Of a DNA stretch of 35,519 bases, positions 15,021-22,868 are shown piece after piece. Position 1 is the first letter of the stretch. Each line of letters starts with the position of its first letter. Source of the stretch: Sphingobacteriales bacterium (GTDB lineage Bacteria > Bacteroidota > Bacteroidia > AKYH767-A > OLB10); contig JAJTFW010000020.1 in the NCBI GenBank assembly GCA_021299095.1, forward strand, positions 1 to 35,519, read 5' to 3'. Under the pieces are notes generated by a model that was given only the letters and a program-made list of their open reading frames with translations, did no database searches and was not told the DNA's origin. A program made the translations under genes and the position numbers.

Positions 15021-16327
15021 AAGCAAAGACCCTCCGCAAGAATAAGGTGAATGTCATCACCCTGGGTTGCTCCAAGAACCTCGTCGATTCCGAGGTGTTG
15101 ATGGGACAGCTTCGGGCCAATGATTTTGATGTTGTTCACGAAAGCAACCGCAACGACGCCTCGGTCGTAATCATAAATACCTGCGGATTCATTGACAATG
15201 CCAAGCAGGAGTCGATTGACACCATCTTGCATTATGCCAAGAAAAAAGAAAAAGGATACATCGACAAGTTGATTGTGACAGGATGTCTTTCGGAGCGCTA
15301 TAAACCGGAACTTGAGCGGGAGATTACCAATGTGGATGCCTATTTCGGTACACGCGATTTGCCTTACCTGCTGAAAACCCTTGGTGCTGATTATAAGCAT
15401 GAGTTGCTTGGTGAACGACTATTGACCACGCCCAAGCATTTTGCCTACTTGAAGATTTCTGAAGGATGTGACAGGCCTTGTTCTTTTTGTGCTATCCCAC
15501 TGATGCGCGGAACACATGTGTCGCGTCCGGTGGAGGAATTGGTGGAGGAAGCCCGTAAACTTGCCGCAAGCGGAACCAAGGAGTTGTTGCTCATCGCCCA
15601 GGACTCCACCTATTACGGTCTTGATTTGTACAAGGAACGGCGGCTGGCATCACTGCTTAGTGCTCTAAGTGACGTGGAGGGTATCGGCTGGATTCGCCTG
15701 CATTATGCCTTTCCCAGCGGTTTTCCGGAAGAGGTACTGGATGTGATGCGCGAACGCGAGAACATCTGCAAGTACATCGACATTCCCCTACAGCACGTAA
15801 GCGACCACATGCTTAAATCCATGCGGCGTGGAACCACCGAAGAAAAGACCATGCAATTGATCGATCGCTTCAGGGAAAAGGTTCCCGGTATCGCGTTGCG
15901 AACCACCCTCATTACCGGTTACCCCGGAGAAACCGAAGCAGACCACGAAGCAATGCTACAGTTTGTTTCAAAGGTGCGGTTCGATCGTCTTGGTGTGTTC
16001 ACGTATTCTCATGAGGAAAACACACATGCTTATCAGTTAGAGGATGATGTGCCGCAAGACCTCAAGCAGGCAAGGGCCGAAGCTGTTATGGCGGTACAAC
16101 AGGAGATTTCTGAGGATATCAATAGCAAAAAAGTCGGTCAGGTATTCAAAGTGCTTTTCGATAGGAAGGAGGGCGATCACTTTGTGGGGCGCACCGAGTT
16201 CGATTCGCCCGAGGTGGATAATGAAGTCCTGGTCTCTGCAGCCGATCATTATGTTCGTGTCGGTGATTTCGCTCAGATAAGAGTCAAGTCAACCGCGGCA
16301 TTTGATCTTTTCGGCGAACCGGTTTGA
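15017..16327 (+). CDS. rimO: Ribosomal protein uS12 methylthiotransferase RimO
   Basis: This 436-residue radical-SAM enzyme adds a methylthio group to an aspartate of ribosomal protein uS12. The N-terminal UPF0004 domain shows NVITLGCSKNLVDSEVLMG with its cluster cysteines, plus NTCGFIDNAKQESID and TGCLSERY. The radical-SAM motif is CDRPCSFCAIPLMRG, followed by LLIAQDSTYYG and RTTLITGYPGET. A C-terminal TRAM domain covers about the last 65 residues. The SKNLVDSE segment and overall layout favour RimO over the related tRNA enzyme MiaB. The start is GTG at 15017, overlapping the previous gene's stop. The TGA stop lies 11 bases before the bshC ATG. Confidence 0.95.
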   Translation: MKAKTLRKNKVNVITLGCSKNLVDSEVLMGQLRANDFDVVHESNRNDASVVIINTCGFIDNAKQESIDTILHYAKKKEKGYIDKLIVTGCLSERYKPELEREITNVDAYFGTRDLPYLLKTLGADYKHELLGERLLTTPKHFAYLKISEGCDRPCSFCAIPLMRGTHVSRPVEELVEEARKLAASGTKELLLIAQDSTYYGLDLYKERRLASLLSALSDVEGIGWIRLHYAFPSGFPEEVLDVMRERENICKYIDIPLQHVSDHMLKSMRRGTTEEKTMQLIDRFREKVPGIALRTTLITGYPGETEADHEAMLQFVSKVRFDRLGVFTYSHEENTHAYQLEDDVPQDLKQARAEAVMAVQQEISEDINSKKVGQVFKVLFDRKEGDHFVGRTEFDSPEVDNEVLVSAADHYVRVGDFAQIRVKSTAAFDLFGEPV

Positions 16328-16338
16328 TCCCTGCAGCC

Positions 16339-17946
16339 ATGGAAGTCCACTATGTAGATGCTGATCTGTCCGGAATACGGAGCAGGCTAGTTACGGATTA
16401 CATGGAGGGGCATCCTTCCTTGCGCACGTTCTATGGTCATTTACCCGGTGCTGGTTCTGCACAGGCAGCTGTAGCGAGCCGGAATGAGCGTTTCATCGAT
16501 CGTGAACTACTCACATCGGTTCTGCTTGAACAAAATGCAGCCTTTTTAGAGGATTTTTCGGTTGTAAAAAAGAACATTCTTTCCTTATCGGATCCAAACA
16601 CCTTTACGGTCACTACCGGACATCAATTGTGTATGGCTGCTGGTCCGCTATTTTTGGTGTACAAGTTGATTTCCTGTATCAATTCGGCAATCGAGTTTGA
16701 GCGCGAATTGCCAGGTAAGAAGGTTGTTCCCGTGTTTTGGATGGCTACCGAGGATCATGATGTTGCCGAAATGGATCACATGAACCTAGGGGTGGACATG
16801 ATTCGCTTTCCATTCGAAACGGCCTCATGCACCGGTCGTCTCATGACCGGATCATGGGATCAGGAATGGGAAAAAATCGGAAATGTACTGCAGGGTACTG
16901 CCGGTGCTGCTGAAATACTCAAGCTGCTGCGTTCGTGTTACGCGGAAGGGAATTCAATCGCTGCATCCATGCGGGCACTTGTGCTACAGGTTTTCGGCAA
17001 GCATGGATTGGTAGTGATTGATGCAGATGATGTGCGATTGAAAAAGGCGTTTCTGCCCACTATGCGAAACGAAATCGCCACCGACGAATTTGCGCGCGTG
17101 GTTCGTGAAACGAGTGAGCGTCTTGGCACATATACCAAGGTGCAGGCCATGGTGCGCGACCTGAACCTATTTTATTTGACCTCCGATGCTAGAGTTCGTA
17201 TCGAGCGTGAGGGAGAGGGCCTTAGACTGTCCGGTTCCTCAGAAGTCCGTTCGGCTTCGGATTGGATTTCCGAACTGGAGCAACATCCCGAGCGGTTTAG
17301 TCCGAATGTACTGCTCAGGCCATTGTATCAGGAACAGATCTTACCGAATCTCGGTGTTGTTTTGGGTCCGGGGGAACTGGCCTACTGGCTACAACTAAAG
17401 GAAGGTTTCGTATTGCACGGGGTAGCGTTTCCGATCCTTATCCCCAGGAATCAAGGCTTGTTGATTTCACAGAAAAATCTCGCCAAGTTCACACGGTTGG
17501 GATTTAGCCTTGAGGAAGTGTTTCTCAAACCGGATGAGCTGCTGCAGCGCTGGTTGCTTCGAAATGCAAATCTGGATACGCCATTTGATACGGCACAGGA
17601 TTCTTTATCCGGAATTTATATTCAACTGGTGCAGCTTGCACAAAGCATAGATCCGACCCTGGAGTCGAGTGTTCGGGCCGAGGAACAGCGTGCCAAAAAC
17701 GGACTGGATCAACTGCGAAAGAAGGTGACGGCCGCATTGAAAAGAAGGCACGAATCCACAGTTAGCCAGATTCAGCGTCACGCTTCACTGGTCAGCCCAA
17801 ACGGGATTCCGCAGGAGCGGTCCGATAATGTGTTCTGGCATTATTCCAGAACTGGTCAGGACCTGATGGATGTGCTGATGGCTTCTATGAAACCGTTTCA
17901 GCCCGAATTGACAGTGGTTGTGTATGCTGAATTGATACCCGCCTGA
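16339..17946 (+). CDS. bshC: Bacillithiol synthesis cysteine ligase BshC
   Basis: This protein of 535 residues matches BshC, proposed to add cysteine to GlcN-malate in the last step of bacillithiol synthesis. Family features include TVTTGHQLCMAAGPLFLVYKL, VPVFWMATEDHDVAEMDH, FGKHGLVVIDADD, and the C-terminal coiled-coil region with NVFWHYSRTG. The length is normal for the family. ATG 16339 is the likely start; an in-frame TTG at 16324 overlaps the rimO stop and would add five residues. Neither bshA nor bshB is in the window. The presence of BshC suggests the organism uses bacillithiol as a low-molecular-weight thiol. Confidence 0.93.
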   Translation: MEVHYVDADLSGIRSRLVTDYMEGHPSLRTFYGHLPGAGSAQAAVASRNERFIDRELLTSVLLEQNAAFLEDFSVVKKNILSLSDPNTFTVTTGHQLCMAAGPLFLVYKLISCINSAIEFERELPGKKVVPVFWMATEDHDVAEMDHMNLGVDMIRFPFETASCTGRLMTGSWDQEWEKIGNVLQGTAGAAEILKLLRSCYAEGNSIAASMRALVLQVFGKHGLVVIDADDVRLKKAFLPTMRNEIATDEFARVVRETSERLGTYTKVQAMVRDLNLFYLTSDARVRIEREGEGLRLSGSSEVRSASDWISELEQHPERFSPNVLLRPLYQEQILPNLGVVLGPGELAYWLQLKEGFVLHGVAFPILIPRNQGLLISQKNLAKFTRLGFSLEEVFLKPDELLQRWLLRNANLDTPFDTAQDSLSGIYIQLVQLAQSIDPTLESSVRAEEQRAKNGLDQLRKKVTAALKRRHESTVSQIQRHASLVSPNGIPQERSDNVFWHYSRTGQDLMDVLMASMKPFQPELTVVVYAELIPA

Positions 17947-17968
17947 ACGGATGTCTAACTGTTGATGT

Positions 17969-19222
17969 ATGGAAAACACAAATAAAAAATCCCCCTTTAA
18001 TCTGGTGGTGCTAGTAGCTGCGCTGGGATACTTCGTTGATATTTTCGATTTGCAATTATTCAATATCGTCAGTAAGTCCAGCCTCCGTGGAATCGGAATT
18101 ACGGATACCAATGTACTTGAACGGTACGATTACCTGCTTTTCTTGTGGCAGATGGGCGGTATGTTGGCCGGTGGTTTAGTGTGGGGAATACTTGGCGATC
18201 GCAAGGGGCGGAAATCTGTGCTCTTTGGTTCGATTTTGTTGTATTCGATTGCAAACATCGCAAATGCATTTGTTGTGAACCTCGATCAGTATGTCGTGGT
18301 CCGTTTCCTCGCCGGCCTTGGATTGGCAGGAGAACTTGGTGCTGCCATTACACTTGTGTCTGAAATCATGCACAAGGAGAATCGCGGGTATGGAACCATG
18401 TTGATTGTTACTATGGGCGCGTTGGGTGCCGTAGCAGCGGGTTTGCTTAGTAAAGTTACTACGCCCGTATTCGGACTTGACCCTTGGCAGTTCAGTTATG
18501 TAACCGGTGGTGTGCTTGGCCTACTGCTTCTGGCCCTACGGGTAGGCACATACGAATCGGGTATGTTCGATAAATTGAAAAAAGACACCTTGGTTCGCCG
18601 TGGAGATTTTTTCCTCTTATTTCGAACACGCGATAAGTTTCTGCGGTATCTGGCCAGCATCTGTATTGGACTACCCGTGTGGTTTTGTATTGGTATCCTC
18701 ATAAAGTTCGCACTTCATTTCGCCGAGCTGAATGGAGTAGCCGGTTCTCCTGAAATGGGTATGGTCATCATGTGGACCTACGTCGGACTTTCTTCCGGCG
18801 ATTTGTTGAGTGGAATTCTTAGCCAGGTGTTCCGTAGCCGTAAGAAAGTCATTTTTGGATACCTCATTGCCACCTGTATACTCGTGGTATATTACCTGTT
18901 CAAACAAAACATCTCTACATCATCCTTCTACTTCTTGTGTTTCCTGATTGGATTTGCAACCGGATACTGGGCCTTGTTTGTGTCTGTTGCTGCGGAACAG
19001 TTCGGAACCAATATCCGTGCAACGGTCACCACTACCGTTCCCAATTTTGTGCGTGGCGCCGTCATTCCAATTACACTTTCCTATAAATACGTTGAAACGA
19101 TGATAGGCAGTGTTGGAGGTGCACTGCTTGTCGGCTCCGTTTGCATGGGGCTGGCATTGTGGGGGACGGCTTATGTACGCGAGACATTTGCTACCGAACT
19201 CGATTTTCATGAGCACGCATGA
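17969..19222 (+). CDS. Major facilitator superfamily transporter
   Basis: This 417-residue protein has about 12 hydrophobic helices. The MFS motif A is visible in the loop after helix 2 (GILGDRKGRKSVLFG), and helix 4-5 includes RFLAGLGLAGELGAAITLVSE, a pattern seen in metabolite:H+ symporter and related groups. It is probably an inner-membrane proton-coupled symporter for an organic substrate. The substrate cannot be told from sequence. It starts 22 bases after bshC and overlaps the CoA-binding gene by ATGA (19219-19222). Confidence 0.88.
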   Translation: MENTNKKSPFNLVVLVAALGYFVDIFDLQLFNIVSKSSLRGIGITDTNVLERYDYLLFLWQMGGMLAGGLVWGILGDRKGRKSVLFGSILLYSIANIANAFVVNLDQYVVVRFLAGLGLAGELGAAITLVSEIMHKENRGYGTMLIVTMGALGAVAAGLLSKVTTPVFGLDPWQFSYVTGGVLGLLLLALRVGTYESGMFDKLKKDTLVRRGDFFLLFRTRDKFLRYLASICIGLPVWFCIGILIKFALHFAELNGVAGSPEMGMVIMWTYVGLSSGDLLSGILSQVFRSRKKVIFGYLIATCILVVYYLFKQNISTSSFYFLCFLIGFATGYWALFVSVAAEQFGTNIRATVTTTVPNFVRGAVIPITLSYKYVETMIGSVGGALLVGSVCMGLALWGTAYVRETFATELDFHEHA

Positions 19223-19584
19223 GTAGGGGCTTGACACTCGTGATCGGAGCATCGGAAAATACTTCCCGATATTCCAATATGGCCGTTCAAAAGCTCCTCG
19301 CTCATGGGCATGCTGTAATGGCTTTGGGTTTACGTCCCGGAAAAATCGGTGATATACTTATTCATACCGGACAGCCTGTAATAAACAATGTAGATACGAT
19401 AACGTTGTATGTCGGTCCGGAGCGGCTGGCCACTATGCACGACTACATTCTTTCCCTCAGTCCGAGACGGGTGATTTTCAATCCAGGAACTGAAGACGAT
19501 GTGTTTTTTGCACGCTTGCGTGAAAATGGAATCGAGGCGGTTGAAGCGTGTACACTCGTGATGTTGTCTACGGGTCAATTCTGA
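19219..19584 (+). CDS. Small CoA-binding (Rossmann) domain protein
   Basis: This 121-residue protein consists of one Rossmann-like CoA-binding domain. The nucleotide loop is VIGASENTSRYSNMAVQKLL, followed by the ITLYVGPERL and PRRVIFNPGTEDDVFFARL segments. It resembles the stand-alone CoA-binding domain family (YccU type), whose cellular role is unclear. It is translationally coupled to the MFS gene. Its 3' end overlaps the convergent histidine kinase gene by 10 bases, with both stops inside the overlap. Confidence 0.82.
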   Translation: MSRGLTLVIGASENTSRYSNMAVQKLLAHGHAVMALGLRPGKIGDILIHTGQPVINNVDTITLYVGPERLATMHDYILSLSPRRVIFNPGTEDDVFFARLRENGIEAVEACTLVMLSTGQF

Positions 19585-20945
19585 TCTGTAGACGGAAAGT
19601 GTAGTTTGAAACTGGTTCCTTTTCCGGGCGCCGACTCCACATCGATTTCAATGGCATGGAACTGGGCGATGGTCTTCACAATTGGAAGTCCAAGTCCGTA
19701 ACCCTCTGCTGTGCTCGTATTCAGTCGTTTGAATCGATCGAAGATGCCGCCGATTTCCTGAGGGTCCATTCCAATACCTGAATCCGTAATTTCTATGGTG
19801 AATCCCGTTCCGGATTTTTGGGTGGTGATGCGGATGTATCCCTCAGGTTTATTGTATTTTATGGCATTATTCACCAAGTTCATAAGCATGGTAAACAAGA
19901 GTGCTCGGTTGCAAGGTGAAAAAGACTCATCGGCATAGAAGAATTTTTCCAGCTTGATTTTCCGTTCCTCACGCTGAACTTCGGTTTCCTCGATTACTTC
20001 GTCCAGAAGTTCGAGCAGGTTGACTTTGTCGGGTTTGGCATATTGCTCGTTCTCGATTTTAGAGATCAGCAACAGGGCCCGGATAATGCGCGACATCCGG
20101 TTGAGCGTTCGCTGGGAATCACTCAGCCTGATCATCACATCCTCAGAAACATTGCCTTCTACCAAGATGTTCTCGATACGGTTTTGGATTACGCTGATGG
20201 GCGTCTGTAGTTCATGTGAAACATTGGTGATGAACTGCTTCTCCATCTCGAAGGTGTCACGTAGTTTGTGCATCATTTCGTTGATGCGTTTGTCGAGCTG
20301 GTTGAATTCCGTTGTCGAGCTGTTTACCGGACTGAAATCAAAGGATGTAGGCGAGGGGACAGGCTGTAGTTTTCGCCGTATGATGCGGTTGAGCGGACGG
20401 AGCAACAAGCGTACGAATCCAAGGTCGATGAACAATGAAATCATGATCACGGAAAGCATCAGCACCAACATGAAACGCTGAATGGTTTGCTTCAACTCAT
20501 CGATGCTACCTGTACCCTCACCAATATTCAGCTCATACAGTTGGTTATCGTACACGAAGGGCCGTTTGATGATTCGGTGCTGTAGTTTTTCACCTTCGAT
20601 TTCCCAGTGCTCGTTCCGGATGATTGGGCCTTCGTCGAGGCGACGGATATCGGTTAGTGGGTAAATGGCAACAAATTCCTCTTTAAGAATATTGTAACTT
20701 TCAAAGCTGCAGTCCTGTTCGCGTACGATGTCGGCAATACTCCCTTTTCTAACTGTCAGTAGGACCCGCTCACTGCGCGCGAGCAAGCGCTTGTCGATGT
20801 GCTCGTACACGATACGCTCCACAAGCACAGGGAGGAGGGTGAAAAAGGCCAAGAAAATGAGTGCTTTCGAAACCGCATTATACAATGCGAATTTGACCTG
20901 GATGGTCAGTGGGATAAACGAAAGCTTACGTGTCATCTCAGGCAT
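19575..20945 (-). CDS. Membrane sensor histidine kinase
   Basis: This 456-residue kinase has two membrane helices (about 18-42 and 157-180) flanking a periplasmic sensor region of about 115 residues. A HAMP-like linker follows. The phosphoacceptor segment FITNVSHELQTPISVIQNR contains His244. The ATPase domain shows NLVNNAIKYN (N box), DSGIGMDP (G1), FDRFKR (F box) and GYGLGLPIVKTI (G2). It overlaps the response regulator gene by 8 bases and is surely its partner. ATG at 20945 is the longest start; ATG 20936, just past the regulator stop, is also possible. The sensed signal is unknown. Confidence 0.93.
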   Translation of the reverse strand: MPEMTRKLSFIPLTIQVKFALYNAVSKALIFLAFFTLLPVLVERIVYEHIDKRLLARSERVLLTVRKGSIADIVREQDCSFESYNILKEEFVAIYPLTDIRRLDEGPIIRNEHWEIEGEKLQHRIIKRPFVYDNQLYELNIGEGTGSIDELKQTIQRFMLVLMLSVIMISLFIDLGFVRLLLRPLNRIIRRKLQPVPSPTSFDFSPVNSSTTEFNQLDKRINEMMHKLRDTFEMEKQFITNVSHELQTPISVIQNRIENILVEGNVSEDVMIRLSDSQRTLNRMSRIIRALLLISKIENEQYAKPDKVNLLELLDEVIEETEVQREERKIKLEKFFYADESFSPCNRALLFTMLMNLVNNAIKYNKPEGYIRITTQKSGTGFTIEITDSGIGMDPQEIGGIFDRFKRLNTSTAEGYGLGLPIVKTIAQFHAIEIDVESAPGKGTSFKLHFPSTDQN

Positions 20946-21612
20946 TGACGCGGTATCCGACTCCTCTTACTGTTTCCAGCCAGTCTATTGAGCCGTGTGC
21001 CGATAGTTTTTTGCGGAGATTTTTTACATGCACATCGATGTAGTTCGATTCGTAATCGTCCTCAAGTACATCGCCCCAGATGTGTTCGGTCAGTTGCATG
21101 CGTGTAAGCACCCTGTTTTTATGCAACGCCAGATAATGCAGTAAGTCGAATTCTTTCTTGGTCAGAACCACGTTATTTCCTTTGCACTGTACGGTCCGAT
21201 TCTGGATATCGATACTGAAATCGTGGATGGAAACCGTGTTGGATTTTAATCCGTGTTTCCTGCGCAGAATGGCCTGCATACGGCTTTGAAGTTCAGCAAG
21301 CGAAAATGGCTTTGCGATATAGTCGTCGGCACCCATGTCGAGTCCTGCAATTTTATCTTCCACTTCACCGCGTGCCGTCAGGATGATGAACGCACTTTCT
21401 TTGCCGGATTTCTTGGCAGCCTTCAGCAGCTCCAAGCCATCCGTGTCAGGCAAACCAAGGTCGAGCAGTACGAAATCATAGCTGTTGTCGGCTATTTTTT
21501 CAGATGCGATTTTTCCGTTGAATGCGACATCGCAGTTGAAGTTCTGACGGGTTAGATAAATCTCCATTTCATGTGAAAGGGAGCGCTCATCTTCTACAAT
21601 GAGTACGTTCAT
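20938..21612 (-). CDS. OmpR-family response regulator
   Basis: This 224-residue regulator has an N-terminal receiver domain with the acidic pair in VEDERS, phosphoacceptor Asp51 in FVLLDLGLPDTDG, and the conserved Lys in IAKPFSLAEL. A C-terminal winged-helix DNA-binding domain follows (LTKKEFDLLHYLALHKNRVL, then YIDVHVKNLRKKL and VRGVGYRV). It would bind DNA when phosphorylated by the adjacent kinase. A -7 box lies 22 bases upstream, so the pair is probably transcribed independently of the aminotransferase gene upstream. Confidence 0.95.
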   Translation of the reverse strand: MNVLIVEDERSLSHEMEIYLTRQNFNCDVAFNGKIASEKIADNSYDFVLLDLGLPDTDGLELLKAAKKSGKESAFIILTARGEVEDKIAGLDMGADDYIAKPFSLAELQSRMQAILRRKHGLKSNTVSIHDFSIDIQNRTVQCKGNNVVLTKKEFDLLHYLALHKNRVLTRMQLTEHIWGDVLEDDYESNYIDVHVKNLRKKLSAHGSIDWLETVRGVGYRVNA

Positions 21613-21634
21613 GGTGATCTACGGGTGTGATGGG

Positions 21635-21642
21635 TAAAGATA
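21635..21642 (-). promoter_or_regulatory. -7 box for the two-component genes
   Basis: TATCTTTA (21642 to 21635, minus strand) matches TAnnTTTG except for the last base and lies 22 bases before the regulator start. Confidence 0.4.
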
Positions 21643-21676
21643 ATCCGCTCAGCATGAAGATTCATGGAAGTTCGGG

Positions 21677-22867
21677 TCATCCGCAACAGGCTTCTACTGC
21701 GTTCAGAAGTATGTCGCAGGCAAGTTCGAGCTCCTGTGGGCTGATGGTCAATGGCGGACTGATCCGAAGCCGGTCGGGTGCGAAAAGGAACCAATCTGTA
21801 ATGAGACCATTCTCGATACAGTGGCGAATCACTGCCTGCGCTGTGTGCTCATCACGGAATCGGGCTGATAACAGAAGGCCCCTGCCGCTGATTTCGAGAA
21901 TTCCAGGATGTTGCAGGCGCTTACGGATAAAGGCTTCGTGATTCGCAACCTGCGAAGGCATCTCTGGCGTACGAATTAGTTCAAGCGTGGCCATGGCCGC
22001 TGCACAACTGACCGGATGTCCGCCAAAGGTGGTGATGTGACCCAGCACGGGATTGTTGCTCAAGGAATGCATCAGATCTCGTCCAGCCAGGAATGCGCCA
22101 ATTGGCATGCCGCCGCCCATACCTTTGGCCATGAGCACGATGTCGGGACGAATGCCGTAGTGTTGGTACGCAAAAAATGTTCCTGTACGACCAAATCCGC
22201 TCTGGATTTCGTCGGCAATGAGCAGGGCGCCTGTGCTTCGGCATCGGTCCATTATTGCCTGGGCGTAGCTTTGGTCAAGAGGAATTGCTCCTGCTTCTCC
22301 ACGTACGCATTCAAATACAACTGCTGCAGTTGACTCGTCAATCGCTTCCAATGCGTTTATATCGCCGCTGTCCAGGTGAATTACATCCGGAATCAGTGGC
22401 TTGAACGGGTCGGTGAACATCGGTTCACTCATCAGACTGAGTGAACCCATGGTGGAGCCGTGATAGGCATTGCGGAAGCTGATCAGTTTTGTGCGCCCGG
22501 TAGCGCGACGTGCAAGTTTTAATGCACCTTCGGTCGCCTCCGTGCCGGAGTTGACGAAGTAGACACAATCAAGGCCATCCGATACTTCAGCGAGTGCGCT
22601 TGCGAGTTTCACCTGTGGCGACTGCACGTATTCACCATAAACCATCAAATGCATATAGCGATCAAGTTGGTGTTGAATCGCAGCAAGGACATGCGGATGG
22701 CGATGTCCGACATTTGATACAGAAATTCCGCTGATGAAGTCAATCCAGCGTTTCCCTTCTTTTCCGTACAACCAGATGCCCTCCGCTCGCTCGATTTCAA
22801 GGCCGAGGGGCGCGGGACTGGTTTGCGCAACGTGCGCCAGAAAAAGCTGCCGGAGCGGAATGTGCAT
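21677..22867 (-). CDS. Class III PLP-dependent aminotransferase
   Basis: This protein of 396 residues resembles acetylornithine/ornithine-type aminotransferases. Motifs are WIDFISGISVSNVGHRHPHV, YFVNSGTEATEGALKLAR (PLP phosphate contact), FRNAYHGSTMGSLSL, LIADEIQSGFGRTGTFFA (Asp that contacts the PLP ring nitrogen) and LMAKGMGGGMPIGAF with the Schiff-base lysine. No arginine biosynthesis gene is adjacent, so the exact substrate cannot be assigned. The start codon lies one base after the valS stop, implying co-transcription with valS. The C-terminal PDRLRISPPLTIS segment is normal and the protein looks complete. Confidence 0.9.
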   Translation of the reverse strand: MHIPLRQLFLAHVAQTSPAPLGLEIERAEGIWLYGKEGKRWIDFISGISVSNVGHRHPHVLAAIQHQLDRYMHLMVYGEYVQSPQVKLASALAEVSDGLDCVYFVNSGTEATEGALKLARRATGRTKLISFRNAYHGSTMGSLSLMSEPMFTDPFKPLIPDVIHLDSGDINALEAIDESTAAVVFECVRGEAGAIPLDQSYAQAIMDRCRSTGALLIADEIQSGFGRTGTFFAYQHYGIRPDIVLMAKGMGGGMPIGAFLAGRDLMHSLSNNPVLGHITTFGGHPVSCAAAMATLELIRTPEMPSQVANHEAFIRKRLQHPGILEISGRGLLLSARFRDEHTAQAVIRHCIENGLITDWFLFAPDRLRISPPLTISPQELELACDILLNAVEACCG

Positions 22868-22868
22868 A